Assembly: GCA_024227565.1 (NCBI GenBank)
Contig: JAAEUE010000031.1
Span: forward strand, 1 to 42,801
Length of the DNA stretch: 42,801 nucleotides
From: Alphaproteobacteria bacterium
GTDB taxonomy: Bacteria; Pseudomonadota; Alphaproteobacteria; Rhizobiales; CAJQND01
Reading direction: 5' to 3'
Below are positions 1 through 8,992 of the stretch, one piece after another. The notes below the pieces were generated by a model. The model saw only the letters and a program-made list of their open reading frames with translations. It had not been told where the DNA came from and made no database searches. How positions within the stretch are numbered: the first letter of the stretch is position 1; each line of letters starts with the position of its first letter. Both the position numbers and the translations under genes were made by a program.

Positions 1-810
1 GCAAACACACTGGTTGTGCATCGGGCCGATATGTTCGGCCTGGCCCAGCTCTATCAGCTCAGAGGGCGTGTGGGCCGTTCCAAGCAGCGTGCCTATGCGT
101 TGATGACCGTTCCTGCCGGCAAGGTTCTGACCCCGGCAGCCGAGAAGCGGCTTCAGGTGTTGCAATCTTTGGATTCGTTGGGTGCAGGTTTCTCGCTGGC
201 CAGCCATGACCTTGATATTCGCGGTGCCGGCAACCTCATTGGCGAAGAACAATCAGGCCATATTCGCGAAGTGGGCTTTGAGCTTTACCAGGAAATGCTG
301 GAGGAGGCCGTCGCCTCCTTGCGCCAGGGCGGCGATGACGATGTGGACGAAGAGAAATGGTCGCCAACCATCAACGTGGGGACCTCGGTGTTGCTGCCGG
401 AGGCCTATATTGATGACCTCCAGGTGCGTATGGGACTGTACAGGCGGTTGGCTGACCTGGAGGAGCAACAACAGATTGATGGCTTTGGCGCTGAACTGAG
501 GGACCGGTTCGGTCCTGTTCCTGAGGAAGTTGAGCATCTGTTGGAGATTGTCGCCATCAAGCTGCTCTGCCGCCGCGCCAATGTGGCGAGTGTTGATGCC
601 GGCCCCAAAGGTGCTGTCATCCGCTTCAGGAACGACACTTTCTCCAACCCAGCTGGCTTGGTGGAATACATCAACCAAGGCGCTGGCTACGTGAAGCTGA
701 GGCCTGACCACGCCTTGGTGGTGCGGCGCATGTGGGATCAGCCTAAGGATAAGCTAACGGGCAGCCACACAATTTTGAAGTATCTGGTGAAACTGGCAGA
801 TGCCGCCTAG
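1..810 (+). CDS. mfd: Transcription-repair coupling factor Mfd, C-terminal part
   Basis: The reading frame is open from the first base, so the gene is cut by the window edge and only the last 269 codons are present. Mfd is an ATP-driven DNA translocase that pushes stalled RNA polymerase off damaged templates and recruits UvrA. The visible part begins inside the second RecA-like helicase domain: the helicase motif VI sequence QLRGRVGRS lies near residues 19-27 of the fragment, preceded by the FGLAQL segment typical of RecG/Mfd helicases. It continues through LDIRGAGNLIGEEQSGH, another Mfd hallmark, into the C-terminal TRCF domain that controls UvrA binding. The TAG stop shares the bases CTAG with the stop of the convergent HerA-type gene, so the two genes overlap tail to tail. 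Identity is firm; only the upstream part is missing. Confidence 0.96.
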   Translation, partial: ANTLVVHRADMFGLAQLYQLRGRVGRSKQRAYALMTVPAGKVLTPAAEKRLQVLQSLDSLGAGFSLASHDLDIRGAGNLIGEEQSGHIREVGFELYQEMLEEAVASLRQGGDDDVDEEKWSPTINVGTSVLLPEAYIDDLQVRMGLYRRLADLEEQQQIDGFGAELRDRFGPVPEEVEHLLEIVAIKLLCRRANVASVDAGPKGAVIRFRNDTFSNPAGLVEYINQGAGYVKLRPDHALVVRRMWDQPKDKLTGSHTILKYLVKLADAA

Positions 811-2510
811 AGCACGCCGGTATTGCGGCTCATGGCGCGCATGCGGTCCAAGATCATCGTCAGATCCACAGGTGCTCCTGGCACGGTTTCCTCACGGTTC
901 GAGGCATGCTCAAACAGCGGCGCGCGCGGGATGTACTCGTAGGGCAAATCCGAAAACTTGATCCGCATTGGGGTCATGACGGCTTCGCCAAAGGCGATGG
1001 CCTCACGGTTGCCGATCGATGAGAGGAAGCTGATGGTACCGATGGATGAGTCTGCGATCGCCGAGCGAATGATTTCCTGGTCCCGGTCGTTAGCCAGGCG
1101 CATGGCAAACACCGTGGAACACTGCGACAGGATGGTCGCGTCCAGTTCGCCGGGCCGCTGGGTCACGACACCAAGATAGCAGCCGAATTTGCGGCCTTCC
1201 TTGGCAATGCGGGCAATGGCCTGCCGTGTCGGGGCAAAGCCGGTTTCGACCTCACCTGGTACATAGCGGTGAGCTTCTTCGCAGAGCATCAAGACTTCGC
1301 AGGCACCGTCGCCCCACAATGCAAGGTCAAAGCCAATCCGGCACAATACGGAGACAACTGAGTTGACCACTTCAGTGGGCATGCCGGCCAACTGGAGTAT
1401 CGTGATCGGGCGGTTGTCATGGGGGAAACGGAACACCTGGCTGACAACGTCAAACAGATTGTCTTCAATGGTGCGGGCTGCAAACATGAAGCGGTATCGC
1501 GGGTCGTTGACCAGTGCGTCCAGCCGGTTTTTCAGGGACCTCAGCTTGATGCGGTCATAGCGGCCTTCCAATTGGCCGATTTCTTCCTCAATGAGAGCGA
1601 ACAAATCGGACATCCGGTAAGGAATTGGAGAGTCGGCGGTTATGCCGGAATTTGAATCCAAAACGCGCTTAACGATCCCGTTGTTTTGGGCGCGCTTGTT
1701 GGCGTAGTTGGTCTTGGCGATCGCAATAAGATCACCCAGCGCGCCAACCTCTTCTTCCACCCGAGGCCGGCCGCGGAACACCACCTCGGCAAACTCTTCG
1801 TGCTGGAACAGCCAGAATGGCAGATCGAGCGTGTGAGTGTCGATGGTGACAGAGCAGTCTGAGAAGGCGTTGGAATACTCGTTGTGCGGGTCAAACATCA
1901 AAACCCGCAGGTCTGGTTTCACCGCAATCACCTGGCGCAGCAGCAGCGCGACCGTGGATGATTTGCCCACGCCAGTTGTGCCGACAACGGCGAAATGGCG
2001 GCTGAGGAGCTTCTCCACGCAAACAACCGCTGCAATGCCTGCATCTTGTGACAGGCGCCCGATTTTCACCGCATCATCGTCTGTGGGGTGATGCACGGCA
2101 GCCAGATCGGTTTTTCGGATCTTGTGCGCTTTTGCTCCAAGGTATGGATATGTGGTGATGCCACGGTCGAAATATTGCCGGCCGTCTTCCCCGTCAGAGA
2201 CTTCGCCCACCAGCTCTGCCTGAATGCGCATGATGTTGTTGGTGTCTTTGTCCCAATCTGCCTCGAGCAGATTCATGTTGAACACCAGGCCGACGATCCG
2301 CTTTTCCTCCACATCGATGGAGACCAGACGCCCGATGGACCAATAGTCCGCTTCGCCCGAGGCGACCTCCACAGCGTCTGCATGAATGATGGCAAAGGCC
2401 CCGTCACATGAGACCACGCGTCCGATGAAGCGCTCGCGGTCCTGATCGGCAGATCGCCGGTCGACTACCTCAGCTTGGGCAACTTCATCGGCAAGAACAT
2501 GCTGTGTCAT
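807..2510 (-). CDS. HerA-type hexameric DNA-translocase ATPase (DUF87 family)
   Basis: A 567-residue P-loop ATPase of the HerA/FtsK superfamily. Visible features in order: an N-terminal beta-rich HAS-barrel-like region (about residues 25-100), a Walker A loop GTTGVGKSS at about 177-185, the FDPHNEY motif at about 206-212, and a Walker B/sensor segment LMLCEEAHRYVP with paired acidic residues. Archaeal HerA works with NurA in DNA end resection; bacterial relatives are poorly characterised and some belong to defence systems (Sir2-HerA, DUF4297-HerA). No nuclease or Sir2 partner is adjacent here, so a general DNA-translocation role is inferred. I chose the ATG at 2510 because a GGGGGGAA ribosome-binding site stands about 9 bases upstream; an in-frame start 15 codons earlier lacks one. 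The gene is divergent from the methyltransferase-like gene and overlaps the mfd stop. Confidence 0.88.
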   Translation of the reverse strand: MTQHVLADEVAQAEVVDRRSADQDRERFIGRVVSCDGAFAIIHADAVEVASGEADYWSIGRLVSIDVEEKRIVGLVFNMNLLEADWDKDTNNIMRIQAELVGEVSDGEDGRQYFDRGITTYPYLGAKAHKIRKTDLAAVHHPTDDDAVKIGRLSQDAGIAAVVCVEKLLSRHFAVVGTTGVGKSSTVALLLRQVIAVKPDLRVLMFDPHNEYSNAFSDCSVTIDTHTLDLPFWLFQHEEFAEVVFRGRPRVEEEVGALGDLIAIAKTNYANKRAQNNGIVKRVLDSNSGITADSPIPYRMSDLFALIEEEIGQLEGRYDRIKLRSLKNRLDALVNDPRYRFMFAARTIEDNLFDVVSQVFRFPHDNRPITILQLAGMPTEVVNSVVSVLCRIGFDLALWGDGACEVLMLCEEAHRYVPGEVETGFAPTRQAIARIAKEGRKFGCYLGVVTQRPGELDATILSQCSTVFAMRLANDRDQEIIRSAIADSSIGTISFLSSIGNREAIAFGEAVMTPMRIKFSDLPYEYIPRAPLFEHASNREETVPGAPVDLTMILDRMRAMSRNTGVL

Positions 2511-2535
2511 CGTTGTATTTCCCCCCGGATCCTCA

Positions 2536-2548
2536 TCACAAGTTGTGA
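2536..2548. promoter_or_regulatory. 13-bp palindrome in the herA-like / methyltransferase divergent promoter region
   Basis: The sequence TCACAAGTTGTGA is a perfect inverted repeat with a one-base centre. It lies 26 bases upstream of the HerA-like start and within the 162-base gap between two divergent genes, a usual place for a repressor or activator site. Which protein would bind is unknown, and a 13-bp palindrome can arise by chance, so this is only a candidate operator. Confidence 0.3.
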
Positions 2549-2672
2549 AAACCATACCAAACGTCGGTTAACCTGAGGTTTGCGCGGAAGGAAAAATTCG
2601 AACGACTTGCCCTAATCGGATTTGCTACAAATGCCAGGTGTTGGTTCATTTTCGCACCGGTGCTGGAGAGAT

Positions 2673-3806
2673 ATGACGTCCACAACCCCTTTCAGGTTTT
2701 ACGATAACCGCCAAAAATACCTTCTGTTCGTGAACACCTGCAGCGAAAAGTGGGAGACGTCCGAGCGCATCGGTGCAGAGTTTGAGCATGTGCGCCCGTG
2801 CCCGCCCGCCTTGCGCCTGTTTGATGCCGGAATGGGCGACGGCACCGTTCTGGTGCGGGTGATGCGCACTATGCACCGGCGGTTTCCGAACATTCCCTTC
2901 TATGTGTGCGGCAAGGAAATCAGCTTGGAGGACGTCAGGTTGTGTCTGGAGAAGCTTCCCGACCGGCTCTACGAGCACCCCATGACGGTGTTCGTGGCCA
3001 CCAACCTCTATTACTATCAGGCCCCCTGGCTCTCGTTGCAGGGCAAGGGCGACGACATGTCCATCAATTGGCTGGTGCTGGAACTGGAAGGCGAACATTC
3101 CCACGAGTTTGAAGACCAGATCACCAACATGCAGCGCCAGATCGCCAGTTACTGGCAGGCTGCTGCCAGTGAAAAGACCGGAAACCCGGTCTATGTGACC
3201 CCAACGGTGCTGGTGATTTACCGGAAAGACCAGAAGTTCGTTCTGGACGATGTCATTCCCCACCGGGGGGAGTGCCGGGCAGAATTTGACCTGGTTGTTG
3301 CCTCACAACCCTACCGGGCCCGTGTGAAGCCCTCCATAAAGGTGCGCAATGTGGTTGCCCCATTGGCGAAGGCACTTGGAACCGGGGGGCGATTGATCGG
3401 GGTGCACTCTCACGGCCATGATCCTGGTCTGGAAATCATCCGCGAGGTGTGGCCCGGCGAGGATCCGTTCCAGACCAACAGGCATATGCTGTGGACCGAA
3501 CTGCAAAAGTCGTATCCGAACATTGCCGCCGACTGCGCGCTTGAAGAAGCCCCCCACAATGAGGCGATCTTCAAGTATGGCATGCACACCCTGCCAAGCG
3601 AGATTTCCGCCCAACCATCGGGCATTGGCACCTCCACATTGCTGGCCGCCTGGAACGCGGCTGTTTACGTGGCCCAGATTGATGATGACCGGTTGGAGGG
3701 CGCCATTGCCGATGGCAGCTACATTGAGGCCACCCGCAGAAAGCTTGCAGAACACGGCGGACTGTGGTTCCAAAATGAACTCTATAAAATCGTGCGGCAC
3801 AGTTGA
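2673..3806 (+). CDS. Class I SAM-dependent methyltransferase-like protein
   Basis: A 377-residue soluble protein. Near the N terminus (residues 48-60) it has RLFDAGMGDGTVL, which fits motif I of class I methyltransferases, where the Gly-rich loop binds S-adenosylmethionine and an acidic residue follows (here KEIS after the next strand). The rest of the chain is not one I can assign to a particular methyltransferase subfamily, and no substrate is evident. The start is the ATG at 2673, preceded by GGAGAG at 2665-2670; an upstream in-frame start has no ribosome-binding site. The gene is the first of four forward genes (aminotransferase, aldolase-family protein, reductase) with gaps of 45, 95 and 136 bases, so co-transcription at least with the aminotransferase is likely. 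The fold call is moderately secure; the function is unknown. Confidence 0.72.
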   Translation: MTSTTPFRFYDNRQKYLLFVNTCSEKWETSERIGAEFEHVRPCPPALRLFDAGMGDGTVLVRVMRTMHRRFPNIPFYVCGKEISLEDVRLCLEKLPDRLYEHPMTVFVATNLYYYQAPWLSLQGKGDDMSINWLVLELEGEHSHEFEDQITNMQRQIASYWQAAASEKTGNPVYVTPTVLVIYRKDQKFVLDDVIPHRGECRAEFDLVVASQPYRARVKPSIKVRNVVAPLAKALGTGGRLIGVHSHGHDPGLEIIREVWPGEDPFQTNRHMLWTELQKSYPNIAADCALEEAPHNEAIFKYGMHTLPSEISAQPSGIGTSTLLAAWNAAVYVAQIDDDRLEGAIADGSYIEATRRKLAEHGGLWFQNELYKIVRHS

Positions 3807-3851
3807 GCCGACTGCAAACTCCACAGACCATAAACGCCAGGAATTCTTGAA

Positions 3852-4952
3852 ATGAGCGCAAAACACTTCACACCACTGGTGGCCTCTTTGCCGTCGACCG
3901 TGCCGTTCGTTGGGCCTGAGGCCCAGGAACGGGCCCGCGGAAAGACCTTCCGCGCCCGCATTGGTGCCAACGAGAACGTTTTCGGGCCGTCGCCCAAGGC
4001 GGTTGCGGCCATGCAGGAGGCGGTGGCGCAAACCTGGATGTATGCGGACCCGGAGAACCACGATCTGAAATCTGCCCTTGCGGCCTATCACGCCGTTGCG
4101 CCTGAGAACATTGTGGTGGGCGAGGGGATTGACGGGCTTTTGGGCTATGTGGCGCGCATGTTCGTTGAGCCGGGGGTGAAGGTGGTGACCTCTCTTGGTG
4201 CCTATCCCACGTTCAATTTCCATGTGGCCGGCTATGGCGGAGAACTCGTCACCGTTCCCTACCGCGATGACCGCGAGAACCCTGATGCGCTGATTGACAT
4301 GGCCAAGCGTACCGGCGCGCGGCTGATCTACATTTCCAACCCCGACAACCCCATGGGCACCTGGTGGGGCGCTGAGGCGATCTCGGAGATGATTGCCAAT
4401 GTGCCGGATGGCTCGCTGTTGGTCCTGGACGAGGCCTATGGCGAGTTTGCGCCTGAAAGCGTTGTGCCGCCGCTCGATGTCTCAAATCCCAATGTGCTGC
4501 GCTTTAGGACATTTTCCAAGGCGCGCGGCATGGCGGGAGCGCGGATCGGGTATGCCATGGGCGAAGCTGAGTTGATCAAGGGGTTCGACAAGATCCGCAA
4601 CCATTTCGGCGTGAACCGGATCGCGCAGATCGGCGCATTGGCCTCGCTCTCCGATGAAGCCTACCTGGCGGAGGTGATCAGCAATGTTTCTGCCGCGCGA
4701 GATCGCATCACGGCGATTGCTGAGGCAAGTGGCCTTTCTGCTCTACCTTCGGCCTCCAACTTTGTGGCGGTGGATTGCGGCAAGGATGGCGACTTTGCAC
4801 GCGCGGTTCTGGGGGCGCTGATTGACCAGGACATCTTCGTGCGCATGCCAGGCGTTGCGCCGCAAGATAGATGCATCCGGGTTGGCGCAGGCTTGCCGGC
4901 TGACCTTGATGCGTTTGAAGAGGCGTTCCCGAAGGCGCTTGCCAGAGGATGA
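3852..4952 (+). CDS. Pyridoxal-phosphate aminotransferase, HisC-like (class I/II)
   Basis: A 366-residue fold-type I PLP enzyme of the histidinol-phosphate aminotransferase group. The PLP residues are recognisable: Asn166 in SNPDNPMGT, Asp193 and Tyr196 in LDEAYGEF, and the Schiff-base lysine Lys223 in FSKARGMAGARIGY. A C-terminal arginine in DRCIRVGAG would bind the substrate carboxylate. HisC homologues transaminate histidinol phosphate, aromatic amino acids or other amino acids, and a genome often has several. No histidine-biosynthesis gene is nearby, and the neighbours are a methyltransferase-like and a class II aldolase-family protein, so a role outside core histidine biosynthesis is inferred. 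The start follows the upstream gene by 45 bases. The family is certain; the substrate is not. Confidence 0.88.
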   Translation: MSAKHFTPLVASLPSTVPFVGPEAQERARGKTFRARIGANENVFGPSPKAVAAMQEAVAQTWMYADPENHDLKSALAAYHAVAPENIVVGEGIDGLLGYVARMFVEPGVKVVTSLGAYPTFNFHVAGYGGELVTVPYRDDRENPDALIDMAKRTGARLIYISNPDNPMGTWWGAEAISEMIANVPDGSLLVLDEAYGEFAPESVVPPLDVSNPNVLRFRTFSKARGMAGARIGYAMGEAELIKGFDKIRNHFGVNRIAQIGALASLSDEAYLAEVISNVSAARDRITAIAEASGLSALPSASNFVAVDCGKDGDFARAVLGALIDQDIFVRMPGVAPQDRCIRVGAGLPADLDAFEEAFPKALARG

Positions 4953-5047
4953 CAGGCATCGCTTGCGGCGTTGGCGCCCAGGCGATATCTTCGGTTAAGA
5001 CTGCCCCAAACAATTCCGTCCACTCAGCAAAAGGCGAGGAAGCCATC

Positions 5048-5815
5048 ATGTCGGAAGTCCGCAAAGTTGAGTTTGGCAAAAACACAGCAGAATTCTCAGA
5101 AGAACGCGCCGACATGGCCTGCGCCTTCAGATGGACCGCGCGCCTTAATCTGCATGAAGGCGTGGCCAATCATTTCTCCCTCGCTGTGAACGATGAGGGC
5201 ACCAAGTTTCTGATGAACAGGAACCAGCAACATTTCAGCCGCGTCAAGGCGAGCGACCTTCTGTTGCTGGATGCAAACGACGCCACAACGATGGATCATC
5301 CGGACGCGCCCGACCCCACCGCCTGGGGCTTGCATGGCTCGGTTCACCGCCATTGCCGTCATGCCCGTTGCGTGATCCATGTGCACTCGGTGCATGCCAC
5401 CGTGCTGGCGAGCCTGGCAGACAGCAACCTGCCGCCGATTGACCAGAACACAGCGATCTTCTTCAACCGCTACGTGATTGACGAAGGCTACAACGGCCTG
5501 GCCTTTGAAGAAGAGGGCGAGCGCTGCGCCGAAATGCTGTCTGATCCGTCCAAGAAGGTCATGATCATGGGCAACCACGGGGTTCTGGTCATCGGCGACA
5601 CCGTCGCCGATGCCTTCAACCGGATGTATTACTTCGAGCGCGCGGCGGAAACCTATATCAAGGCACTTTGGACCCAGCAGCCGTTGCGGGTTCTGTCTGA
5701 CGAGATCGCGGAGAAGACGTCGCGGGAGATTGAGCAATATCCTGACCAGGGCCAGCGTCATTTCGTCGAACTTCGCGCCATTCTGGACGCTGAAGAGCCC
5801 GCCTATCGGGAGTGA
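5048..5815 (+). CDS. Class II aldolase/adducin family protein
   Basis: A 255-residue protein with the class II aldolase/adducin N-terminal fold. The zinc-ligand pair appears as His111 and His113 in VIHVHSVH, with a third ligand His177 in MGNHGVL, the spacing expected of L-fuculose-phosphate-aldolase relatives. The region where a fuculose aldolase has its catalytic glutamate reads GLHGSVHRH, so the acid residue is not obvious and the chemistry may differ; members of this family include aldolases, epimerases, decarboxylases and non-enzymatic adducin-like proteins. The start at 5048 was chosen for the AGGCGAGGA ribosome-binding site just upstream; an earlier in-frame start overlaps the aminotransferase end. 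It is probably co-expressed with the two genes before it. Confidence 0.85.
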   Translation: MSEVRKVEFGKNTAEFSEERADMACAFRWTARLNLHEGVANHFSLAVNDEGTKFLMNRNQQHFSRVKASDLLLLDANDATTMDHPDAPDPTAWGLHGSVHRHCRHARCVIHVHSVHATVLASLADSNLPPIDQNTAIFFNRYVIDEGYNGLAFEEEGERCAEMLSDPSKKVMIMGNHGVLVIGDTVADAFNRMYYFERAAETYIKALWTQQPLRVLSDEIAEKTSREIEQYPDQGQRHFVELRAILDAEEPAYRE

Positions 5816-5951
5816 GTGCGGCCGCGCACTTGGGCCAAGTTTAAGGTGAGATTTATTGGGGATCGCCCTAATAAATTCCGCTTGCTGAGCGCCGTTCTGC
5901 CGGTCTAAGACGCCGGAGCTTTCACGCCAGATTTTGAGGCACACCAAGACG

Positions 5952-7184
5952 ATGGAACATGTGGTTATTGTTGGGGCCGGGCAGGCAGGCGGGCGCACCG
6001 CTCGGGCCTTGCGCGAACAAGGCTTTGAGGGCGCGATTACCCTGGTTGGCGAGGAAACCCTGCTGCCCTACGAGCGCCCGCCATTGTCCAAGGCCGTGCT
6101 CAAGGGCGAAGCGGAAATTAAGGACGTCATGCTCGCCGATGAGGATGCCTACCGCGAGCATGAAATCACCTTTATCGGCGGCTGCCGGGCGGACGAACTC
6201 GATGTGAACGCCCGCACGGTCCGCCTGAGCAACGGCGACAGCCTGGCCTATGACCATCTGGTATTGACCACGGGCGGGGTGGCCAAGAGCCTTCCTATCC
6301 CGGGCGGAGATTTGCCCGGGGTTCATTTGCTGAGAACCGCCGAGCATTCAACGGCCGTTGGCAAGTACCTTAAAGAAGGGGCCAAGATCGCCATTGTAGG
6401 CGGCGGTTTTATCGGCCTCGAAGTTGCCGCCAGTGCCCGCCAACGCGGCTGCACGGTGACAGTGCTTGAAGGATTTGAGCGGATCCTGGCGCGTTCCTTG
6501 CCTGAGCAGACTGCGCAGGATGTGGCCAGCGTTCACGGCCAGAACGGGGTTGAAATCCGCACCAACGTTCGCATCGCCAGCTTTCGTGGCGACGGCCATG
6601 TGGAAGCGGTTGCGTTTGAAGATGGCAGCGAACTGCCGGTGGATGCCGTGGTGGTCGGCATCGGCATCGCCCCGGACACCAAGCTGGCTGAGACTGCCGG
6701 GCTCAAGGTGGACAACGGCATTGTGACCGATGAGTTCGGCCACACCTCTCAAGAGGGGGTTTATGCCGCCGGAGACTGCGCCTCGGCCTTCATGCCGCGC
6801 TATGGGTGCCATGTGCGCTTGGAATCCTACCAGAACGCAAACCTGCAGCCGGCAAACCTGGCGCGCACCATCCGCGGCGAACAACGGGTCTATGATCCGG
6901 TGCCCTGGCTCTGGTCGGACCAGTATGATTGGAACTTGCAGACCGCCGGGTTCCCCAACGAGTTTGACACCGTCGTGTCGCGCGGTTCGGTGGCCGAGGG
7001 TGCCGTGGTGTATTTCAGCCTGAAGGACGGTGTCCTGCGGGGAGTGGCCGGCTTGGGGCAGGGGGCTGCCATAGCCCGGGATGTGCGCTTCTCTCAGATG
7101 ATGATGGAAAAGGGCATCAGCCCTTCGGCAGACCAATTGGCCAATCCTGAGGTGCCATTGAAGGATCTGCTGAAAGCCGGCTAA
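5952..7184 (+). CDS. NAD(P)H-dependent ferredoxin/rubredoxin reductase (BphA4-type FAD enzyme)
   Basis: A 410-residue two-dinucleotide-domain flavoprotein. The FAD-binding GxGxxG motif is at residues 8-14 (GAGQAGG), the NAD(P)-binding motif at about 149-155 (VGGGFIG), and the second FAD motif GVYAAGDCA at about 271. The tail contains WSDQYDWNLQTAG, characteristic of the C-terminal Reductase_C domain of BphA4-like ferredoxin reductases. Such enzymes pass electrons from NADH to a ferredoxin serving Rieske dioxygenases or P450s. No ferredoxin, Rieske oxygenase or P450 gene is in the window, so the electron acceptor is unknown. I chose the ATG at 5952; a TTG six codons upstream is possible but there is no good ribosome-binding site for either. 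The gene follows the aldolase-family gene by 136 bases. Confidence 0.9.
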   Translation: MEHVVIVGAGQAGGRTARALREQGFEGAITLVGEETLLPYERPPLSKAVLKGEAEIKDVMLADEDAYREHEITFIGGCRADELDVNARTVRLSNGDSLAYDHLVLTTGGVAKSLPIPGGDLPGVHLLRTAEHSTAVGKYLKEGAKIAIVGGGFIGLEVAASARQRGCTVTVLEGFERILARSLPEQTAQDVASVHGQNGVEIRTNVRIASFRGDGHVEAVAFEDGSELPVDAVVVGIGIAPDTKLAETAGLKVDNGIVTDEFGHTSQEGVYAAGDCASAFMPRYGCHVRLESYQNANLQPANLARTIRGEQRVYDPVPWLWSDQYDWNLQTAGFPNEFDTVVSRGSVAEGAVVYFSLKDGVLRGVAGLGQGAAIARDVRFSQMMMEKGISPSADQLANPEVPLKDLLKAG

Positions 7185-7409
7185 GCCGCTGAACTCAATC
7201 AAAAAGGCCATATAGCCTGAATCGATGACCAAAAACATAGAGTTACACGAAATTGGGTTCGTTTCGCAGTGCTGTGTTTTTCGCAGTTTTCTGCGCCTGG
7301 AGATGAACAGGTTTTGTGATGGATAGTGCCCAAACTAAACTAATTAGTGGCAATTTCCACACCACACTCCCGTCATGCCTGCGCGGGGAAAGGGAACCGG
7401 GGCGCGGCC

Positions 7410-8984
7410 CTAGGCCTTGCACGCCAACAGCGTTGAGAAAACATTACGCACATCGCCGACCCGGCCCGGGTCGATCTGGGCGGCGACGAAACGGTCGGGC
7501 CGCACCAGCAAGATCTGATTGTCCACTTCCGGTGTTGGGGTTGGTGAAGTCTCGGCAACGGACAGCACCGTCCCAAACGCCGCCTGGCGCGGCTGAGCGC
7601 CAGGTGGCACAAGCCCAAATGGAGTGGGCGACAAGGTCGAGAGAGGGCCTGAGGCGAGGGCATGGATCTGTTCCAGTGCCTCAGCACCAAATCCGATCAG
7701 ACTGAATCCGGGTCCCAGTTGATTATCAAGCAGCCAGGTTTCGCCATCTGGCATGCACACAAGCGGTTGGGGAAGGGCGCTGCCCACCAAGGACTGGTTC
7801 GCCCCTAAACCCGGCATCACCCAGCCGGCGGTGTATGCGGCCTGTGGCTTAGGTTTCAGGGCACCTCGAGCCGGGATCAGGGCATCAAGAATCTGCGCGC
7901 GTGCCGCTTCGTCAAAGCCCCCAACCGGCATGACGATCTCGCCGAGAGACACCGCATAGTCGATCATCTCTTCAATCGGCCCGCGGCGTTCATTTTCATA
8001 GGTGCCAAGAATTCCTGTGCCTGCCTTCCCCCCAACCAGCAAGGCCGCCTTCCAGGCCACGTTGAACGCATCCCGCAAGCCGGCATTCATGCCCTGGCCG
8101 GCAAAGGGGGGCGTCAGGTGGGCGGCATCGCCCAACAGCAGCGCGCGGCCGGCTTGAAGGCGTTCGGCCACCCGTGCATGGAAGGTGTACACCACGGCCC
8201 GGGTCATATCTTCATCCGGGATGGTTCTGAATTTGCCGAGGATCTGGCGCACCCTGTCGCGCTTGCTGAGATCGGCAGGATCCTCGCCCGGCATGATCAT
8301 GTACTCATAACGCCGCCCGCCGCCCGGGGCAGGGATGGAGACCATGGGTCGCTCCGGATCGCAGAAGAACTTGGAGAACCGGTCTGCGTCCGGATCGTTG
8401 GTGGTGTCCACCACCACCCAATCGCGGCTGTCGGTGCGCCCTGGCATCTCGATGCCCAACTGCTCGCGCACCGTGCTGCGGCCGCCGTCACAGCCGAGCA
8501 TGACCTGGGAACGGATCTCCAATGTGCCACCTACGGTGGTCACGGTGGCGCAGATGCCATCGGGATCTTCCTTGAACTGCTTGAGTTCGGTTGAAAAATC
8601 ACACCTAACATTTTGAAATCGCTCAAGACCACGCAATAGAGATCGCTCAAGATTGGGCTGCAGAAATGAATTGCGCCGGGGAAATCCGTGCTCGGTGACA
8701 GGAGCATCAATCTTCGCAAAACAGGTGCCGTCAGGTTCGTAGTACCGCGCGCCATAGCCCAAAATGACCTGGGCCATGACCTCGCCAGCCAACCCGGCAG
8801 CTTGCAACGCACGCAAGCCCTCATCGTCCAGAAGAATTGCCTTTGGTTGATCGGTGAGCGCCTGGTTTCGCTCTATCACCAGACACTCAACGCCATAGGT
8901 TCCCAGCAGATTGGCCGTCAGCAGTCCTGTTGGCCCGGCGCCGATAATCAACACCGGAACCTCTATGGTGCGGTTCTCCGGCAT
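7410..8984 (-). CDS. FAD-dependent aromatic-ring monooxygenase (PheA/TfdB, MhpA-like family)
   Basis: A 524-residue class A flavoprotein hydroxylase. The three fingerprints of the family are present: GAGPTG at residues 15-20 for FAD, the DG motif in LGCDGGRSTVR around 166, and the GD motif in LLGDAAHLTPPFAGQG around 283-298. The last 150 residues match the thioredoxin-like C-terminal domain of phenol hydroxylase-type enzymes (ending LVRPDRFVAAQ), which has a structural role. Enzymes of this group hydroxylate phenolic compounds using NAD(P)H and O2. The gene lies 8 bases after the VOC-family gene, whose TGA stop is part of this gene's own GAGGGG ribosome-binding site, so the two are translationally coupled. 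A monooxygenase plus a ring-cleavage-like protein suggests degradation of an aromatic compound; the substrate is unknown. Confidence 0.92.
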   Translation of the reverse strand: MPENRTIEVPVLIIGAGPTGLLTANLLGTYGVECLVIERNQALTDQPKAILLDDEGLRALQAAGLAGEVMAQVILGYGARYYEPDGTCFAKIDAPVTEHGFPRRNSFLQPNLERSLLRGLERFQNVRCDFSTELKQFKEDPDGICATVTTVGGTLEIRSQVMLGCDGGRSTVREQLGIEMPGRTDSRDWVVVDTTNDPDADRFSKFFCDPERPMVSIPAPGGGRRYEYMIMPGEDPADLSKRDRVRQILGKFRTIPDEDMTRAVVYTFHARVAERLQAGRALLLGDAAHLTPPFAGQGMNAGLRDAFNVAWKAALLVGGKAGTGILGTYENERRGPIEEMIDYAVSLGEIVMPVGGFDEAARAQILDALIPARGALKPKPQAAYTAGWVMPGLGANQSLVGSALPQPLVCMPDGETWLLDNQLGPGFSLIGFGAEALEQIHALASGPLSTLSPTPFGLVPPGAQPRQAAFGTVLSVAETSPTPTPEVDNQILLVRPDRFVAAQIDPGRVGDVRNVFSTLLACKA

Positions 8985-8992
8985 TGCGCCCC

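Noticed and set aside
3303..4223. Open frame of 306 codons on the minus strand
   Set aside because: Spans the antisense of two well-supported genes (methyltransferase-like and aminotransferase) and has no protein-like features.
7205..7218. AGGC-N6-GCCT followed by T-run on the minus strand, a possible terminator for the monooxygenase operon
   Set aside because: The stem is only 4 bp and it lies about 190 bases past the stop; too weak to claim.
6348..7238. Long open frame of 296 codons on the minus strand
   Set aside because: It lies antisense to the ferredoxin-reductase gene, whose FAD and NAD motifs are complete; the antisense translation has no recognisable motif and is a product of the GC-rich codon bias.
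7366..7405. Sequence CCCGTCATGCCTGCGCGGGG resembling rhizobial GC-rich palindromic repeats
   Set aside because: It is degenerate, lacks the second arm of the palindrome, and has no second copy in the window.
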